Below are positions 49,346 to 57,486 of a DNA stretch of 64,000 nt, one piece after another. Position 1 is the first letter of the stretch, and each line of letters opens with the position of its first letter. A program made the translations under genes and the position numbers. The DNA lies in the NCBI RefSeq assembly GCF_020171655.1, contig NZ_JAIVAC010000001.1, positions 1,116,001 through 1,180,000 on the forward strand. Reading direction: 5' to 3'. The notes beneath the pieces were generated by a model. It saw only the letters and a list, made by a program, of their open reading frames with translations. It did not search any database and had not been told where the DNA came from. Source of the DNA: Exiguobacterium aestuarii (GTDB lineage: Bacteria; Bacillota; Bacilli; Exiguobacteriales; Exiguobacteriaceae).

Positions 49346-49749
49346 TACCACCCCTCCTGTCGACGTTGCTGTTCCATAAATAACATACGTCGAAGTTGCT
49401 CGACTTCAAGGGCGAGCTGATCCTCAATCTTATCCCATTCGGATAGGGACGACGTGGATAGATCGTTCGCTTCCCGAACTCGACCAATCGATTGTTCAAT
49501 GCGCCGTCGATTATATACATCGACGAGTTCTTGACGTTCGAGTCGCATCCGGTTTAAAAAATATTCAACTTCTTTTTGAACCTGAACCACTTGATCCGTC
49601 ACGTCCTCAGAAGAATCTTGCATCAGCAGCCGACGCACTCTCACTTGATGAGCCACTAATTTGGCAATTCTCGCTTCGAGTTCGAGAATGTGCTTGTACA
49701 ATTCCTCTACCTCATCTTGATTCGTGTCATCGCGCCACCACACGTCCAT
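49345..49749 (-). CDS. Hypothetical coiled-coil protein, first gene of the floT operon
   Basis: I recognise no family. The 134-residue, strongly charged protein has no membrane segment or signal. It is mostly helical with heptad-like Leu/Val spacing (residues about 12-60, VEELYKHILELEARIAKLVA, and 98-128). It starts after GAGGTGAGATG at ATG 49749. It shares one base (TAATG) with yuaF, pointing to translational coupling. Its place under an ECF-type promoter suggests a role in the FloT/envelope stress module; function is unknown. Confidence 0.75.
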   Translation of the reverse strand: MDVWWRDDTNQDEVEELYKHILELEARIAKLVAHQVRVRRLLMQDSSEDVTDQVVQVQKEVEYFLNRMRLERQELVDVYNRRRIEQSIGRVREANDLSTSSLSEWDKIEDQLALEVEQLRRMLFMEQQRRQEGW

Positions 49750-49780
49750 CTCACCTCACTTTACTCTAATCACTTTCATA

Positions 49781-49807
49781 TACGATAAAACCTCATCATC
49801 GGTTTCA
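49781..49807 (-). promoter_or_regulatory. Sigma-W-like (ECF) promoter of the floT operon
   Basis: TGAAAC (49802-49807) and CGTA (49781-49784) stand 17 bases apart on the minus strand. B. subtilis yuaFGI is also under sigma-W. The element is almost the twin of that at 15371-15397. Confidence 0.82.
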
Positions 49808-49862
49808 AAAAATCATAAAAAAATGTAAAATGAATTTGCCAGACAGAAAGGAAGTGCTCATT

Positions 49863-50777
49863 TTGGGCAACCAAGTCATCAAGCTATCAACTGCTGATCA
49901 AGAAAAACTAAAAACCATGTATCACAAGTATGCAGTCACCCCGCCTCCTTACGCGACTTTCAGTGCAAAAACCCCTGGATTTGTCGTCACGATTTATCAA
50001 TCGGGTAAAGTGATGTTCCAAGGTAAAGATGCAGATTCCGAGGCAGTGAAATGGGGAACCCCTGCCAAGAAAAAACAAGCGTCTCCACCGAAGACGACAT
50101 TACCTGAAGGCTTTTCGAATTGGTCTGTCATCGGGAGCGATGAAGTCGGAAAAGGGGATTATTTCGGACCACTCGTCGTCGTGTCTGCTTTTGTATCACG
50201 CGACCAAATCGCACTCGTCAAAGAGCTCGGTGTCAAAGACTCAAAACAGCTATCTGATCCTGAAATCATCCGAATCGCTAGAGATTTACACGCAACCATT
50301 CCATATCAAAAGGCGACACTACACAACCCGACGTATAATAAGATGCAACGCACGATGACACAAGGCAAAATGACCGCCATCGCACATAACGCTGCACTTC
50401 ATGCCTTGCTTGAAAAACTGGAACAGAAACCTGACGCCATCCTGATCGATCAGTTTGCCGAAAAGTCGGTCTACTATCAACATCTACGGGCAGAGCGCGA
50501 TGTCGTCCGTGATGACGTCTACTTTTCAACAAAAGCGGAAGGACTACATGTCGCAGTCGCCGCCGCTTCCATCTTAGCCCGTGCCTTTTTCTTAAAAGAG
50601 ATGGACAAACTAAGTAAACAAGCAGGATTGACCCTTCCGAAAGGGGCAGGGGCAAAAGTCGACCAAGTGGCCGCTCAGATCATCCGACGTCATGGACAGG
50701 AATATTTACAAAAGATTGCTAAAGTCCATTTTGCCAACACAAAAAAAGCAATAAACTTAAACGAACGTCGTCTGTAG
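49863..50777 (+). CDS. rnhC: Ribonuclease HIII
   Basis: Degrades RNA in RNA-DNA hybrids. I start at TTG 49863 (protein MGNQVIKLSTADQEKLKTMY), 10 bases after AAGGA; the ATG at 49830 has no ribosome site, and a GTG at 49854 is too close. The 304-residue protein has an N-terminal TBP-like domain (residues 1-85) and a catalytic domain with the DE pair in VIGSDEVGKGDYFGPLVV, VKDSKQLSD, and the later acidic residue in ILIDQF. Synteny near pheT is normal for Bacilli. Confidence 0.94.
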   Translation: MGNQVIKLSTADQEKLKTMYHKYAVTPPPYATFSAKTPGFVVTIYQSGKVMFQGKDADSEAVKWGTPAKKKQASPPKTTLPEGFSNWSVIGSDEVGKGDYFGPLVVVSAFVSRDQIALVKELGVKDSKQLSDPEIIRIARDLHATIPYQKATLHNPTYNKMQRTMTQGKMTAIAHNAALHALLEKLEQKPDAILIDQFAEKSVYYQHLRAERDVVRDDVYFSTKAEGLHVAVAAASILARAFFLKEMDKLSKQAGLTLPKGAGAKVDQVAAQIIRRHGQEYLQKIAKVHFANTKKAINLNERRL

Positions 50778-50848
50778 AGGTTCGATTTCAAATATGATAT
50801 ACTCATTTTATGGTTAAATGAACTTAAAATTTTTGGAGGATAGCGTTC

Positions 50849-51661
50849 ATGTTGCATTATAAAACCTATACAATCAGCGATGACCATCCTTGGGTCGTCT
50901 TCATTCACGGAGCCGGTGGAAGTTTGTCGCATTGGTATCGTCAACTTCGCCCATTCCGTAAGAAATATAATGTGTTGCTCGTCGATTTACGTGGACACGG
51001 CGGTTCATACGATGCCGAACAATCGCTCAAACAACCGTTGAACGCCTATACGTTCGATGTCGTCGCAAAAGACGTCATCGAGGTCATGGATCACTTAGAC
51101 ATCGAAAAAGGTCATATGGTCGGACTTTCTTTAGGTACGATTGTGATTCAGGCGATGTTTGAACATTATCCGGACCGGATTGCGTCGGTCGTCCTTGGAG
51201 GCGCCATCGTCAAATTCAACGTTCGTTCGACACTGCTCATTCGACTCGGTAGCCTCGTTCAAAATTTCGTACCCTATATGTGGTTATACAAATTGTTCGC
51301 TTGGATTTTACTGCCGAAAAAACGGCATAAAAAATCACGGATGATGTTTGTTCGTGACGCTGCGAATTTGTGTCAACGCGAATTTATTCGCTGGTTTAAG
51401 ATGACTGAGAACATCAATCCATTATTAAATCAAATCACTTCGATTCAAACGAACGTCCCGATTTTATATATCATGGGCGATGAAGATTATATGTTCCTCG
51501 AAGCTGTGGAACGGACCGCAAAACACCAACCGACTGCCAATGTCGAAATCGTTGCAGACTCTGGTCACGTCGTGAATGTGGACCAACCCGAGCAATTCAA
51601 TTCGTTGTCGATGAAATTCATCGATGATCAAATTCAAGCACGCTCTCTACAAATGAGCTGA
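50849..51661 (+). CDS. Alpha/beta hydrolase
   Basis: A hydrolase of unknown substrate. The 270-residue protein has the oxyanion-hole motif WVVFIHGAGGSLSHWY, LVDLRGHGGS, the nucleophile elbow VGLSLGTI (GxSxG serine), an acid in YIMGDEDYMF and the catalytic histidine in ADSGHVVNVDQP. A cap region spans about residues 120-200. It starts after TTGGAGGATAG. It is followed by a strong terminator. The family is too diverse for a narrower assignment. Confidence 0.9.
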   Translation: MLHYKTYTISDDHPWVVFIHGAGGSLSHWYRQLRPFRKKYNVLLVDLRGHGGSYDAEQSLKQPLNAYTFDVVAKDVIEVMDHLDIEKGHMVGLSLGTIVIQAMFEHYPDRIASVVLGGAIVKFNVRSTLLIRLGSLVQNFVPYMWLYKLFAWILLPKKRHKKSRMMFVRDAANLCQREFIRWFKMTENINPLLNQITSIQTNVPILYIMGDEDYMFLEAVERTAKHQPTANVEIVADSGHVVNVDQPEQFNSLSMKFIDDQIQARSLQMS

Positions 51662-51693
51662 TTCAGGATGCCACCATACATCCTGAATTTTTT
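51662..51693 (+). terminator. Terminator of the hydrolase gene
   Basis: TTCAGGATG and CATCCTGAA pair (9 bp) across an 8-base loop, followed by six Ts. It overlaps nothing downstream. Confidence 0.92.
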
Positions 51694-51713
51694 CAGTTTA
51701 TTTTCAGAAAATA

Positions 51714-51742
51714 TTGATTATTACAAAAATAGGTGGTATTCT
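51714..51742 (+). promoter_or_regulatory. Promoter of the PTS-IIC-like gene
   Basis: TTGATT (51714-51719) and TATTCT (51737-51742), 17 bases apart. The transcript should start near 51749, 222 bases before the coding start. Confidence 0.75.
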
Positions 51743-51774
51743 TTAGCAAATCCAACAAAGAGGAGATGCTTGAG

Positions 51775-51831
51775 ATGTTCAAACCCGTACATATGAACAG
51801 CCTGCTGATTATTATTCGACTGAGGGACTGA
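51775..51831 (+). CDS. Putative leader peptide (18 residues)
   Basis: A short ORF, MFKPVHMNSLLIIIRLRD, with AAGAGGAG nine bases upstream. It holds five consecutive branched-chain residues (two Leu, three Ile, with three ATT codons). The stop overlaps the leader hairpin. The same 14-base sequence around its ribosome site, ACAAAGAGGAGATG (51755-51768), is repeated before the downstream gene (51951-51964). It may be regulatory rather than a functional peptide. Confidence 0.55.
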   Translation: MFKPVHMNSLLIIIRLRD

Positions 51832-51912
51832 AATCGTTTTGTTTTTGAAAAACGACTTTTCAGGCCCTTGTTCCCGTGGTAATCGGACAGGCGCCTGCAC
51901 ATGTAACTCGCG

Positions 51913-51938
51913 CCTATCCTAATTGGATAGGTTTTTTT
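51913..51938 (+). terminator. Internal terminator of the leader
   Basis: CCTATCC (51913-51919) and GGATAGG (51925-51931) with a 5-base loop, followed by seven Ts (51932-51938), upstream of the coding start. A classic attenuation terminator. Confidence 0.85.
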
Positions 51939-51970
51939 ATTGGCACATAGACAAAGAGGAGATGATGGAA

Positions 51971-52984
51971 GTGAAGCAGTATATGATGGATCGAATGGTA
52001 AAAATTTCAGCAGGGATGGCAAACGCCGTACTCGTCACGCTCGGTGTTGGTCTATTGATTGAGACGATCGGTAATTTGACCGGGATCGCGATGCTCGTTC
52101 AAATCGGGCAAGTTGCGAAATCTTTGTTGGCACCAGCACTAGGAGCCGGTGTTGCCTTTCAACTCGGTGGGAACACGCTCATCTTGTTTAGCGCCATGAT
52201 TGCCGCAACGATTGGCGGTGCTGCTTTAAAAGCGACCGAAAGTGGGCTCGTCCTCGTTCCAGGTCAACCGATTAGTGCATTGATTGCAGCTGCAGCAGCA
52301 GTATGGCTCGGTAAACGCGTTCTCGGAAAAACAAAGTTCGACATGATGGTCGTACCCGTAACAGCCGTTCTCGGAGGTGGAATCGTCGGTGTTGCCGCAG
52401 CGGCAGTCACGACTCCTCTCATCAACTCCATTAGCCAAGGAATCACAGCGTCCGTTGAAACGTCACCAATCGCGACATCTCTCGTCATCGCCCTTGTCTT
52501 CAGTGTCATGCTCATGTCACCTGCTTCATCGGCCGCACTCGCCATCGCTCTTCAATTAGACCCTGTCGCCAGTGCTGCCGCATTGATTGGTTGTTCTGCT
52601 CAGTTTGTCGGATTTACATTGATGGCGTATCGTCAAACGGATCCAGGTGGCTTAGTCGCTTCCTTCTTTGTCACGCCGAAAGTTCAGTTCCCGAACATCA
52701 TCAAAAATCCGCGAATCGTCGTTCCACCATTCATTGCAGCGATGATCTCAGCACCGATTGCCACGTTAATGTTCTCATTACAAGTGCCGTATGAAATCGC
52801 CGGTCTCGGACTCAACTCTCTCATTGCCCCGCTTCAAATTTTAGCGGTACAAGGAATGAACGCGTTTCTCATCTTCACGATGACGGGTGTTGTTCTTCCT
52901 GCACTCATTACCTGGGCACTTTATCGTGTCACGAGCCTCGTCGGTTGGACGAAGTTCGGTGACCTTGCCCTTGAAATCCAATGA
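51971..52984 (+). CDS. PTS_EIIC_2-like membrane protein (PTS sugar transporter subunit IIC type)
   Basis: An integral membrane protein that resembles the PTS_EIIC_2 family, of unknown substrate. I start it at GTG 51971 (protein MKQYMMDRMVKISAGMANAV), nine bases after AGGAG, the same spacing as the leader ORF; ATGs at 51962/51965 crowd the site and 51983/51986 remain possible. The 337-residue protein has eight to ten membrane helices, Gly/Ala-rich (GAGVAFQLGGNTLILFSAMI; VVPVTAVLGGGIVGVAAAAV). Soluble PTS partners (IIA, IIB) are not encoded nearby, which is common for this family. Expression should depend on the upstream leader. Confidence 0.82.
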   Translation: MKQYMMDRMVKISAGMANAVLVTLGVGLLIETIGNLTGIAMLVQIGQVAKSLLAPALGAGVAFQLGGNTLILFSAMIAATIGGAALKATESGLVLVPGQPISALIAAAAAVWLGKRVLGKTKFDMMVVPVTAVLGGGIVGVAAAAVTTPLINSISQGITASVETSPIATSLVIALVFSVMLMSPASSAALAIALQLDPVASAAALIGCSAQFVGFTLMAYRQTDPGGLVASFFVTPKVQFPNIIKNPRIVVPPFIAAMISAPIATLMFSLQVPYEIAGLGLNSLIAPLQILAVQGMNAFLIFTMTGVVLPALITWALYRVTSLVGWTKFGDLALEIQ

Positions 52985-53026
52985 AATAAGGAGCGCTGTC
53001 CAAATCGGACAACGCTCCTTATTTTT
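52984..53026. terminator. Bidirectional terminator between the IIC-like gene and pheT
   Basis: AAATAAGGAGCG and CGCTCCTTATTT, with inner TGTCC/GGACA, make a long stem; T-run TTTTT on the plus strand, and TTTC(A) weaker on the minus. It overlaps the pheT stop codon. Confidence 0.88.
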
Positions 53027-55400
53027 ACGCTCGTACTTCAGCGCCGTGTGCTGCACGGACTGCTTCGACGATTGTTTCATATGCTGCGGTTACTTCTTCA
53101 TCTTGTAACGTTCGTGACGGGTCTTGGAACTTGAGTGAGAAGGCAATCGACTTCTCTTCTGGTCCAACATTCTCCCCTGTATATACGTCAAACAAGACGA
53201 GATCGATCAAGAGTGGACCTGCCGCTTCACGGATTGTTTGCTCCACTGTTCCAGCCGGAATCGAACGTGGCAAAACGAGTGCCAAATCTCGTGAAATCGA
53301 TGGATAACGTGGCACGTCTTGATAAAGAATTGTCTCTTCCCCACTAAGTGCCAATAGGTCGAGTTCAAACACATACACTTCTTTCATCCCATAGACTTCT
53401 TTTGACGTTCCTGGATGCACTTGTCCAACATAACCGATGACGTCACCGTTCATCAAAATGTTCGCCGTGCGACCTGGATGCATATCTGGCATCGATACCG
53501 CTTCATACGTGACATCAAGACGAAGTGTTTGAACCAACGTGTCGACAATCCCTTTCGCGACAAAGTAGTCGACCGGAATCCGAGTGCCTTGTGAACGATG
53601 ATCCATCCAAAGACCTGTGACAACTCCCGCCACTCGTTCTTTTTCACGTGGTAACGTATCACCTTGCTCTGTATAGACACGCCCTGTTTCGTAGAGTGCG
53701 ACGTTTGATTGTTGACGCGCCGTGTTATAACGTGCCGCCTCTAACAACCCAGGGATGAGTGATGTACGAAGTACAGAACGCTCTTCACTCATCGGCATCG
53801 CTAGACGGACGAGTTGATCGGCTTGACCACCAAAACGTGTCGCATGTGCCTCACTCGTTAATGAATAGGTGATCGCTTGTGATAATCCGACACCTTGTAA
53901 CATGCGGCGTGTCTTTCTGCGCAACACGTTGATTGCTGGTAAATAGCCTTTCGACTGAGATGCAGGTAACGTCGACGGGAGGCTGTCATATCCGTATAGA
54001 CGCGCAACTTCTTCCGTGATGTCAGCTGGCAGCTCTAAGTCCGGACGACGAGAAGGGATATGGACACTCAATACATCATCGCCTTCTGTAGCTAGACCGA
54101 GACGTTCTAGAATACGTTCAATCGTTTGACGATCGAGTGTCATCCCTAAACGTTTATTAATGTAATCGACCGAGACTTCGATTTGACGAGCGCGTGACGC
54201 TTTTTCACCAGAAACAGTCGCTTCCCGAATCTCGCCTCCACCGAGCTCCACAATCAATTGAGCGGCACGGTCGAGCGCAAGCATGACACGTTCCGGGTCC
54301 ACACCTTTTTCAAAACGAGCGCTTGAGTCAGAACGAAGACCGAGCGTACGGCTCGTCTTACGAACTGAAGCCGGATCAAAGTATGCTGACTCCAAGACGA
54401 TATCTGTCGTAGAGGCGTCCACTTCAGTGTTCGCACCACCCATGACACCTGCGATTGCGACCGGTGTCTGACCATCTGTGATGACCATCATTGAAGCGTC
54501 GAGCCTACGTGTCACATCATCCAGTGTAACCATCTCTTCTCCATTCTCAGCCTGGCGGACCACAATCGATTGACCGAGTTTTTTCGCATCGAATGCGTGG
54601 AGCGGTTGACCAATCTCAAGCATCACGTAGTTCGTCACATCAACAATGTTATTGATTGGGCGAACGCCCTCTGCAATCAAGATGTTTTTAAGCCATTGTG
54701 GAGATTCTGCGATTGTGACTCCTCGTACTTCACGCGCCGCATAGTACGGGCAGTTCGCTGTAGCGAGTTCAATCGACACTTCAGACGCAGAAGAGGACGT
54801 GACATCTGCTTCTGGTAACGTGTGCGGACGTTCTAGAATGGCCGCCACTTCATGAATGATTCCATAAAGGCTCAAACAGTCCGAACGGTTCGGCGTCAGG
54901 CCAAGCTCGATGACCTCATCATTTAAGTCGAGTAAGTCGAGTACGTCCGCTCCAACTTGGACATCTTCACGGAATGTGTGAATTCCGTCTTGCTCATCTT
55001 CTCGAATTTGCTTCTTCTCGAATCCGAGTTCCTCGAGCGAACAGATCATTCCTTGAGATTCGACACCGCGAAGTTTCGCCTTTTTAATTTTTAATCCCGG
55101 TAAACGTGCGCCAACTTTCGCCACGATGACGTGTTGACCTTCGCGTACGTTCGGTGCGCCACAGACGATTTGAACGGGATCACATTCGCCGATGTCTACT
55201 TTTGTCACGTTCAATTTATCCGCCTCTGGATGCTTCTCACATGAAAGCACACGACCGACGACAATCCCGGAAAGTCCTTCTGCACGGTTTGTGACACTTT
55301 CCACTTCAATCCCGTTTTTTGTGATCAAGTCGCCAAGTGTTTCTCCGCTCAAATCTGACACATCAATATATTGATTCAACCATTTTTTTGATAGTAACAT
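53025..55400 (-). CDS. pheT: Phenylalanyl-tRNA synthetase beta subunit
   Basis: The editing and tRNA-binding subunit of the alpha2beta2 enzyme. The 791-residue protein has MLLSKKWLNQYIDVSDLSGE at the N-terminus, an EMAP-type tRNA-binding domain (residues about 40-150, CGAPNVREGQ), a B3/B4 editing domain (about 210-390), B5, a catalytic-like fold, and a C-terminal anticodon-binding FDX-ACB domain (about 695-790, YPSISRDLALVLP). Full length. It follows pheS by 12 bases and shares the T-box. Confidence 0.98.
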   Translation of the reverse strand: MLLSKKWLNQYIDVSDLSGETLGDLITKNGIEVESVTNRAEGLSGIVVGRVLSCEKHPEADKLNVTKVDIGECDPVQIVCGAPNVREGQHVIVAKVGARLPGLKIKKAKLRGVESQGMICSLEELGFEKKQIREDEQDGIHTFREDVQVGADVLDLLDLNDEVIELGLTPNRSDCLSLYGIIHEVAAILERPHTLPEADVTSSSASEVSIELATANCPYYAAREVRGVTIAESPQWLKNILIAEGVRPINNIVDVTNYVMLEIGQPLHAFDAKKLGQSIVVRQAENGEEMVTLDDVTRRLDASMMVITDGQTPVAIAGVMGGANTEVDASTTDIVLESAYFDPASVRKTSRTLGLRSDSSARFEKGVDPERVMLALDRAAQLIVELGGGEIREATVSGEKASRARQIEVSVDYINKRLGMTLDRQTIERILERLGLATEGDDVLSVHIPSRRPDLELPADITEEVARLYGYDSLPSTLPASQSKGYLPAINVLRRKTRRMLQGVGLSQAITYSLTSEAHATRFGGQADQLVRLAMPMSEERSVLRTSLIPGLLEAARYNTARQQSNVALYETGRVYTEQGDTLPREKERVAGVVTGLWMDHRSQGTRIPVDYFVAKGIVDTLVQTLRLDVTYEAVSMPDMHPGRTANILMNGDVIGYVGQVHPGTSKEVYGMKEVYVFELDLLALSGEETILYQDVPRYPSISRDLALVLPRSIPAGTVEQTIREAAGPLLIDLVLFDVYTGENVGPEEKSIAFSLKFQDPSRTLQDEEVTAAYETIVEAVRAAHGAEVRA

Positions 55401-55412
55401 CTGTCTTCCTCC

Positions 55413-56435
55413 TTAGAATTGCTCGATGAAGCGTAAGTCGTTTGTGTAGAAGTGGCGGATGTCATCGACACCGTGTTTGAGCATCGCCATACGCTCAACA
55501 CCGATTCCGAATGCGAATCCTGACACTTTTGACGAGTCATAGCCTGCCATCTCTAACACATGTGGATGTACCATCCCGCCTCCGAGAATTTCAATCCAGC
55601 CGGTTCCCTTACAGACGTTACAACCTTTTCCTCCACACTTGAAGCATGAAATATCAACTTCAACGGATGGCTCAGTGAATGGGAAGAAGCTTGGGCGAAG
55701 ACGAATTTCACGTGCCTCACCGAATAATTGCTTCACGAACACTTCAAGCGTCCCTTTTAAGTCTGCCATCGAAATCGACTCATCGACGACTAACCCTTCG
55801 ATTTGCATGAATTGATGCGAGTGCGTCGCGTCATCTTCATCACGACGATATACTTTTCCTGGGCAAATGATGCGAATCGGTTTCCCGTTCGCCTCTAGCA
55901 TCGTCCGTGCTTGTACCGGTGACGTATGTGTACGGAGCAACGTTTCCTCGGTAATATAGAACGAGTCTTGCATATCACGTGCTGGATGGTCTTTTGGCAA
56001 GTTGAGCATCTCAAAGTTGTACAAGTCCGTTTCGACTTCAGGACCTTCTGCAATCGTGTAACCAAGTCCGACGAATAAATCTTCCATCTCGTCGATGATC
56101 TGTTGTAACAGATGACTGTGCCCTGGAGCCGATGTACGTCCCGGGAGCGTCACGTCAAGCGTTTCGGCTTTTAACTTTTCTTCCAGTTCGATTGCCTTCA
56201 CTTCTTCGATTCGAGCGTCGAGCGTCGTTTGAATCGACGTACGGACCGTATTCGCCAATTCACCAATGACTGGACGTTCCTCTGCGGATAACTTACCCAT
56301 TCCACGAAGTACCTCGGTCATCGGACCTTTTTTTCCTAAATATTTGATGCGGACGTCATTTAATGATTTTTGTGTGGATGCCTGTTTGATTTCTTCAAGT
56401 GCTTCCATTTGTAACTGTTCTAATTGCTCTTTCAT
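55413..56435 (-). CDS. pheS: Phenylalanyl-tRNA synthetase alpha subunit
   Basis: The catalytic class II subunit. Start ATG 56435 ([20 protein letters not shown]) after GAGGAGG; the frame to 56498 runs into the T-box terminator. The 340-residue protein has an N-terminal coiled coil (1-85), LHPLTQ-like [19 protein letters not shown], the motif 2 region [13 protein letters not shown] and the motif 3 [18 protein letters not shown], with a cysteine pair region [18 protein letters not shown]. It heads pheST. Confidence 0.98.
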   Translation of the reverse strand: MKEQLEQLQMEALEEIKQASTQKSLNDVRIKYLGKKGPMTEVLRGMGKLSAEERPVIGELANTVRTSIQTTLDARIEEVKAIELEEKLKAETLDVTLPGRTSAPGHSHLLQQIIDEMEDLFVGLGYTIAEGPEVETDLYNFEMLNLPKDHPARDMQDSFYITEETLLRTHTSPVQARTMLEANGKPIRIICPGKVYRRDEDDATHSHQFMQIEGLVVDESISMADLKGTLEVFVKQLFGEAREIRLRPSFFPFTEPSVEVDISCFKCGGKGCNVCKGTGWIEILGGGMVHPHVLEMAGYDSSKVSGFAFGIGVERMAMLKHGVDDIRHFYTNDLRFIEQF

Positions 56436-56456
56436 ATGTTCACTTCCTCCTCTACA

Positions 56457-56701
56457 TAAAAAAAGTCCCTTCAGTCGTTGACTGAAGGGACGAATCATCG
56501 CGGTACCACCCTACTTGGCCAATAGTTGGCCCACTTGAGAGCATCGTTATCGAGATGCCAAACCGGTGTTGTCTCCAACACGACTCCAGAGTGAATTCAG
56601 CGACGATTCCGGCTTAGGCTCTCAGTCACGGCCCATGCTCCCTGAACGGAATCGGTCATTCGCTTACTATGTTCTTTCAACGTCATATCATATTCATCGA
56701 T
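56457..56701 (-). ncRNA. T-box leader of pheST, phenylalanine-specific
   Basis: The T-box sequence AGGGTGGTACCGCG is at 56499-56512 (minus strand), followed by an attenuation terminator. In the Stem I region a TTC triplet (56593-56595), followed by purine-containing ACTC, is my candidate Phe specifier. A probable promoter lies at 56708-56736. It should raise pheST expression when uncharged tRNA(Phe) builds up. Confidence 0.93.
56458..56491 (-). terminator. Attenuation terminator of the pheST T-box
   Basis: GTCCCTTCAGTC and GACTGAAGGGAC form a perfect 12-bp stem with a three-base loop, followed by seven Ts on the minus strand. Confidence 0.93.
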
Positions 56702-56707
56702 GTGTTT

Positions 56708-56736
56708 AACCTATCACGTTTTTCACGTGCTGACAA
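56708..56736 (-). promoter_or_regulatory. Candidate promoter of pheST
   Basis: TTGTCA (56731-56736) and TAGGTT (56708-56713) are 17 bases apart on the minus strand, just past the methylase gene. A TATGAT further downstream lacks a -35. Confidence 0.45.
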
Positions 56737-56738
56737 GA

Positions 56739-57485
56739 TTATTGTAAAGCGATCCGATACATTAAAATACCAGCAGCGACCGCCGCATTGAGCGATTCTG
56801 CCTCACCGAGTACTGGAATATGGACACGTGTGTCGCACAGTGCCAACACATCGGCATGTACACCTTGTGCTTCATTTCCGATGACCAAAGCTACTTTGTC
56901 TTCAAATGCCACCTGCTCATACGATGTCGCTTTCGAAAGGGCTGTTCCATACACATGGAAACCATCTTCTTTCAGTTCAGGTAGTTTTTCAAGCAAGTCA
57001 ACCGAAGTCACGTTCACGTGAAACAGGGAACCTTGAGTCGCACGAACGACTTTGGCATTGAACGGATCGACCGTCCCTTTCCCGAGGAGCACCGTATCAA
57101 ATCCGGCTGCATCTGCCGTCCGAATCATCGTACCTAGGTTACCTGGGTCCTGTACCCGGTCTAACACGAGAACTTTCTTCATCTTACGCTCTACCGGTGT
57201 CATCTTCACGACAGCAAACACACCTTGTGTCTTTTCTGTCTCAGATAACAGGTCAGCGACATGATCAGATAACTCGAGCACCGGCATGTCCTCGATGCGC
57301 CACGTCTTTTTCGGTACGTACGACTCTGCCATGATGAGTTGTACGAGACGACCTGCTCGGATTGCCTCATCCACCAAATGCTCTCCCTCTACAAGGAATT
57401 GCCCGGTTTCTTGGCGTCCTTTTTTCGTCATCAATCGTTTTAATCGTTTAATCGTCTCGCTCTTCGTAGACGTTATCTTCGTCAT
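56739..57485 (-). CDS. TrmH family RNA 2'-O-methyltransferase (YsgA-like)
   Basis: A SpoU/TrmH-class methyltransferase, probably acting on 23S rRNA. The 248-residue protein has an N-terminal substrate-binding domain (GQFLVEGEHLVDEAIRA) and the SPOUT fold motifs LVLDRVQDPGNLGTMIRTAD, ALVIGNEAQGV and the C-terminal PVLGEAESLNAAVAAGIL. In Bacillus the homologue ysgA is also next to pheS. The exact target nucleotide cannot be assigned from sequence. Confidence 0.92.
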   Translation of the reverse strand: MTKITSTKSETIKRLKRLMTKKGRQETGQFLVEGEHLVDEAIRAGRLVQLIMAESYVPKKTWRIEDMPVLELSDHVADLLSETEKTQGVFAVVKMTPVERKMKKVLVLDRVQDPGNLGTMIRTADAAGFDTVLLGKGTVDPFNAKVVRATQGSLFHVNVTSVDLLEKLPELKEDGFHVYGTALSKATSYEQVAFEDKVALVIGNEAQGVHADVLALCDTRVHIPVLGEAESLNAAVAAGILMYRIALQ

Positions 57486-57486
57486 A

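Larger units (their letters stand above)
51749..51970 (+). ncRNA. Attenuator-like leader with upstream ORF (unassigned class)
   Basis: A structured leader. In order: an upstream ORF (51775-51831); a long hairpin, AGGGACTGAAA (51823-51833) with TTTTCAG/GCCCT (51857-51868), and an inner CGTTTT/AAAACG; then GGACAGGCGC (51885-51894) that can pair with GCGCCTATCC (51910-51919), one mismatch; and a terminator (51913-51938) sharing 51913-51919 with that pairing. The two forms are exclusive. I do not recognise a known riboswitch or RAT consensus in it. Whether a metabolite, protein, or ribosome on the upstream ORF is the signal is not shown. Confidence 0.72.

Noticed and set aside
51820-51900. S-box or TPP riboswitch in the transporter leader
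   Set aside because: GAGGGACTG recalls S-box and CTGAGGG recalls TPP, but the other conserved blocks of both classes are absent.
53025-56435. A horizontally acquired pheST
   Set aside because: The genes, T-box, neighbours and codon use are ordinary for Bacilli.
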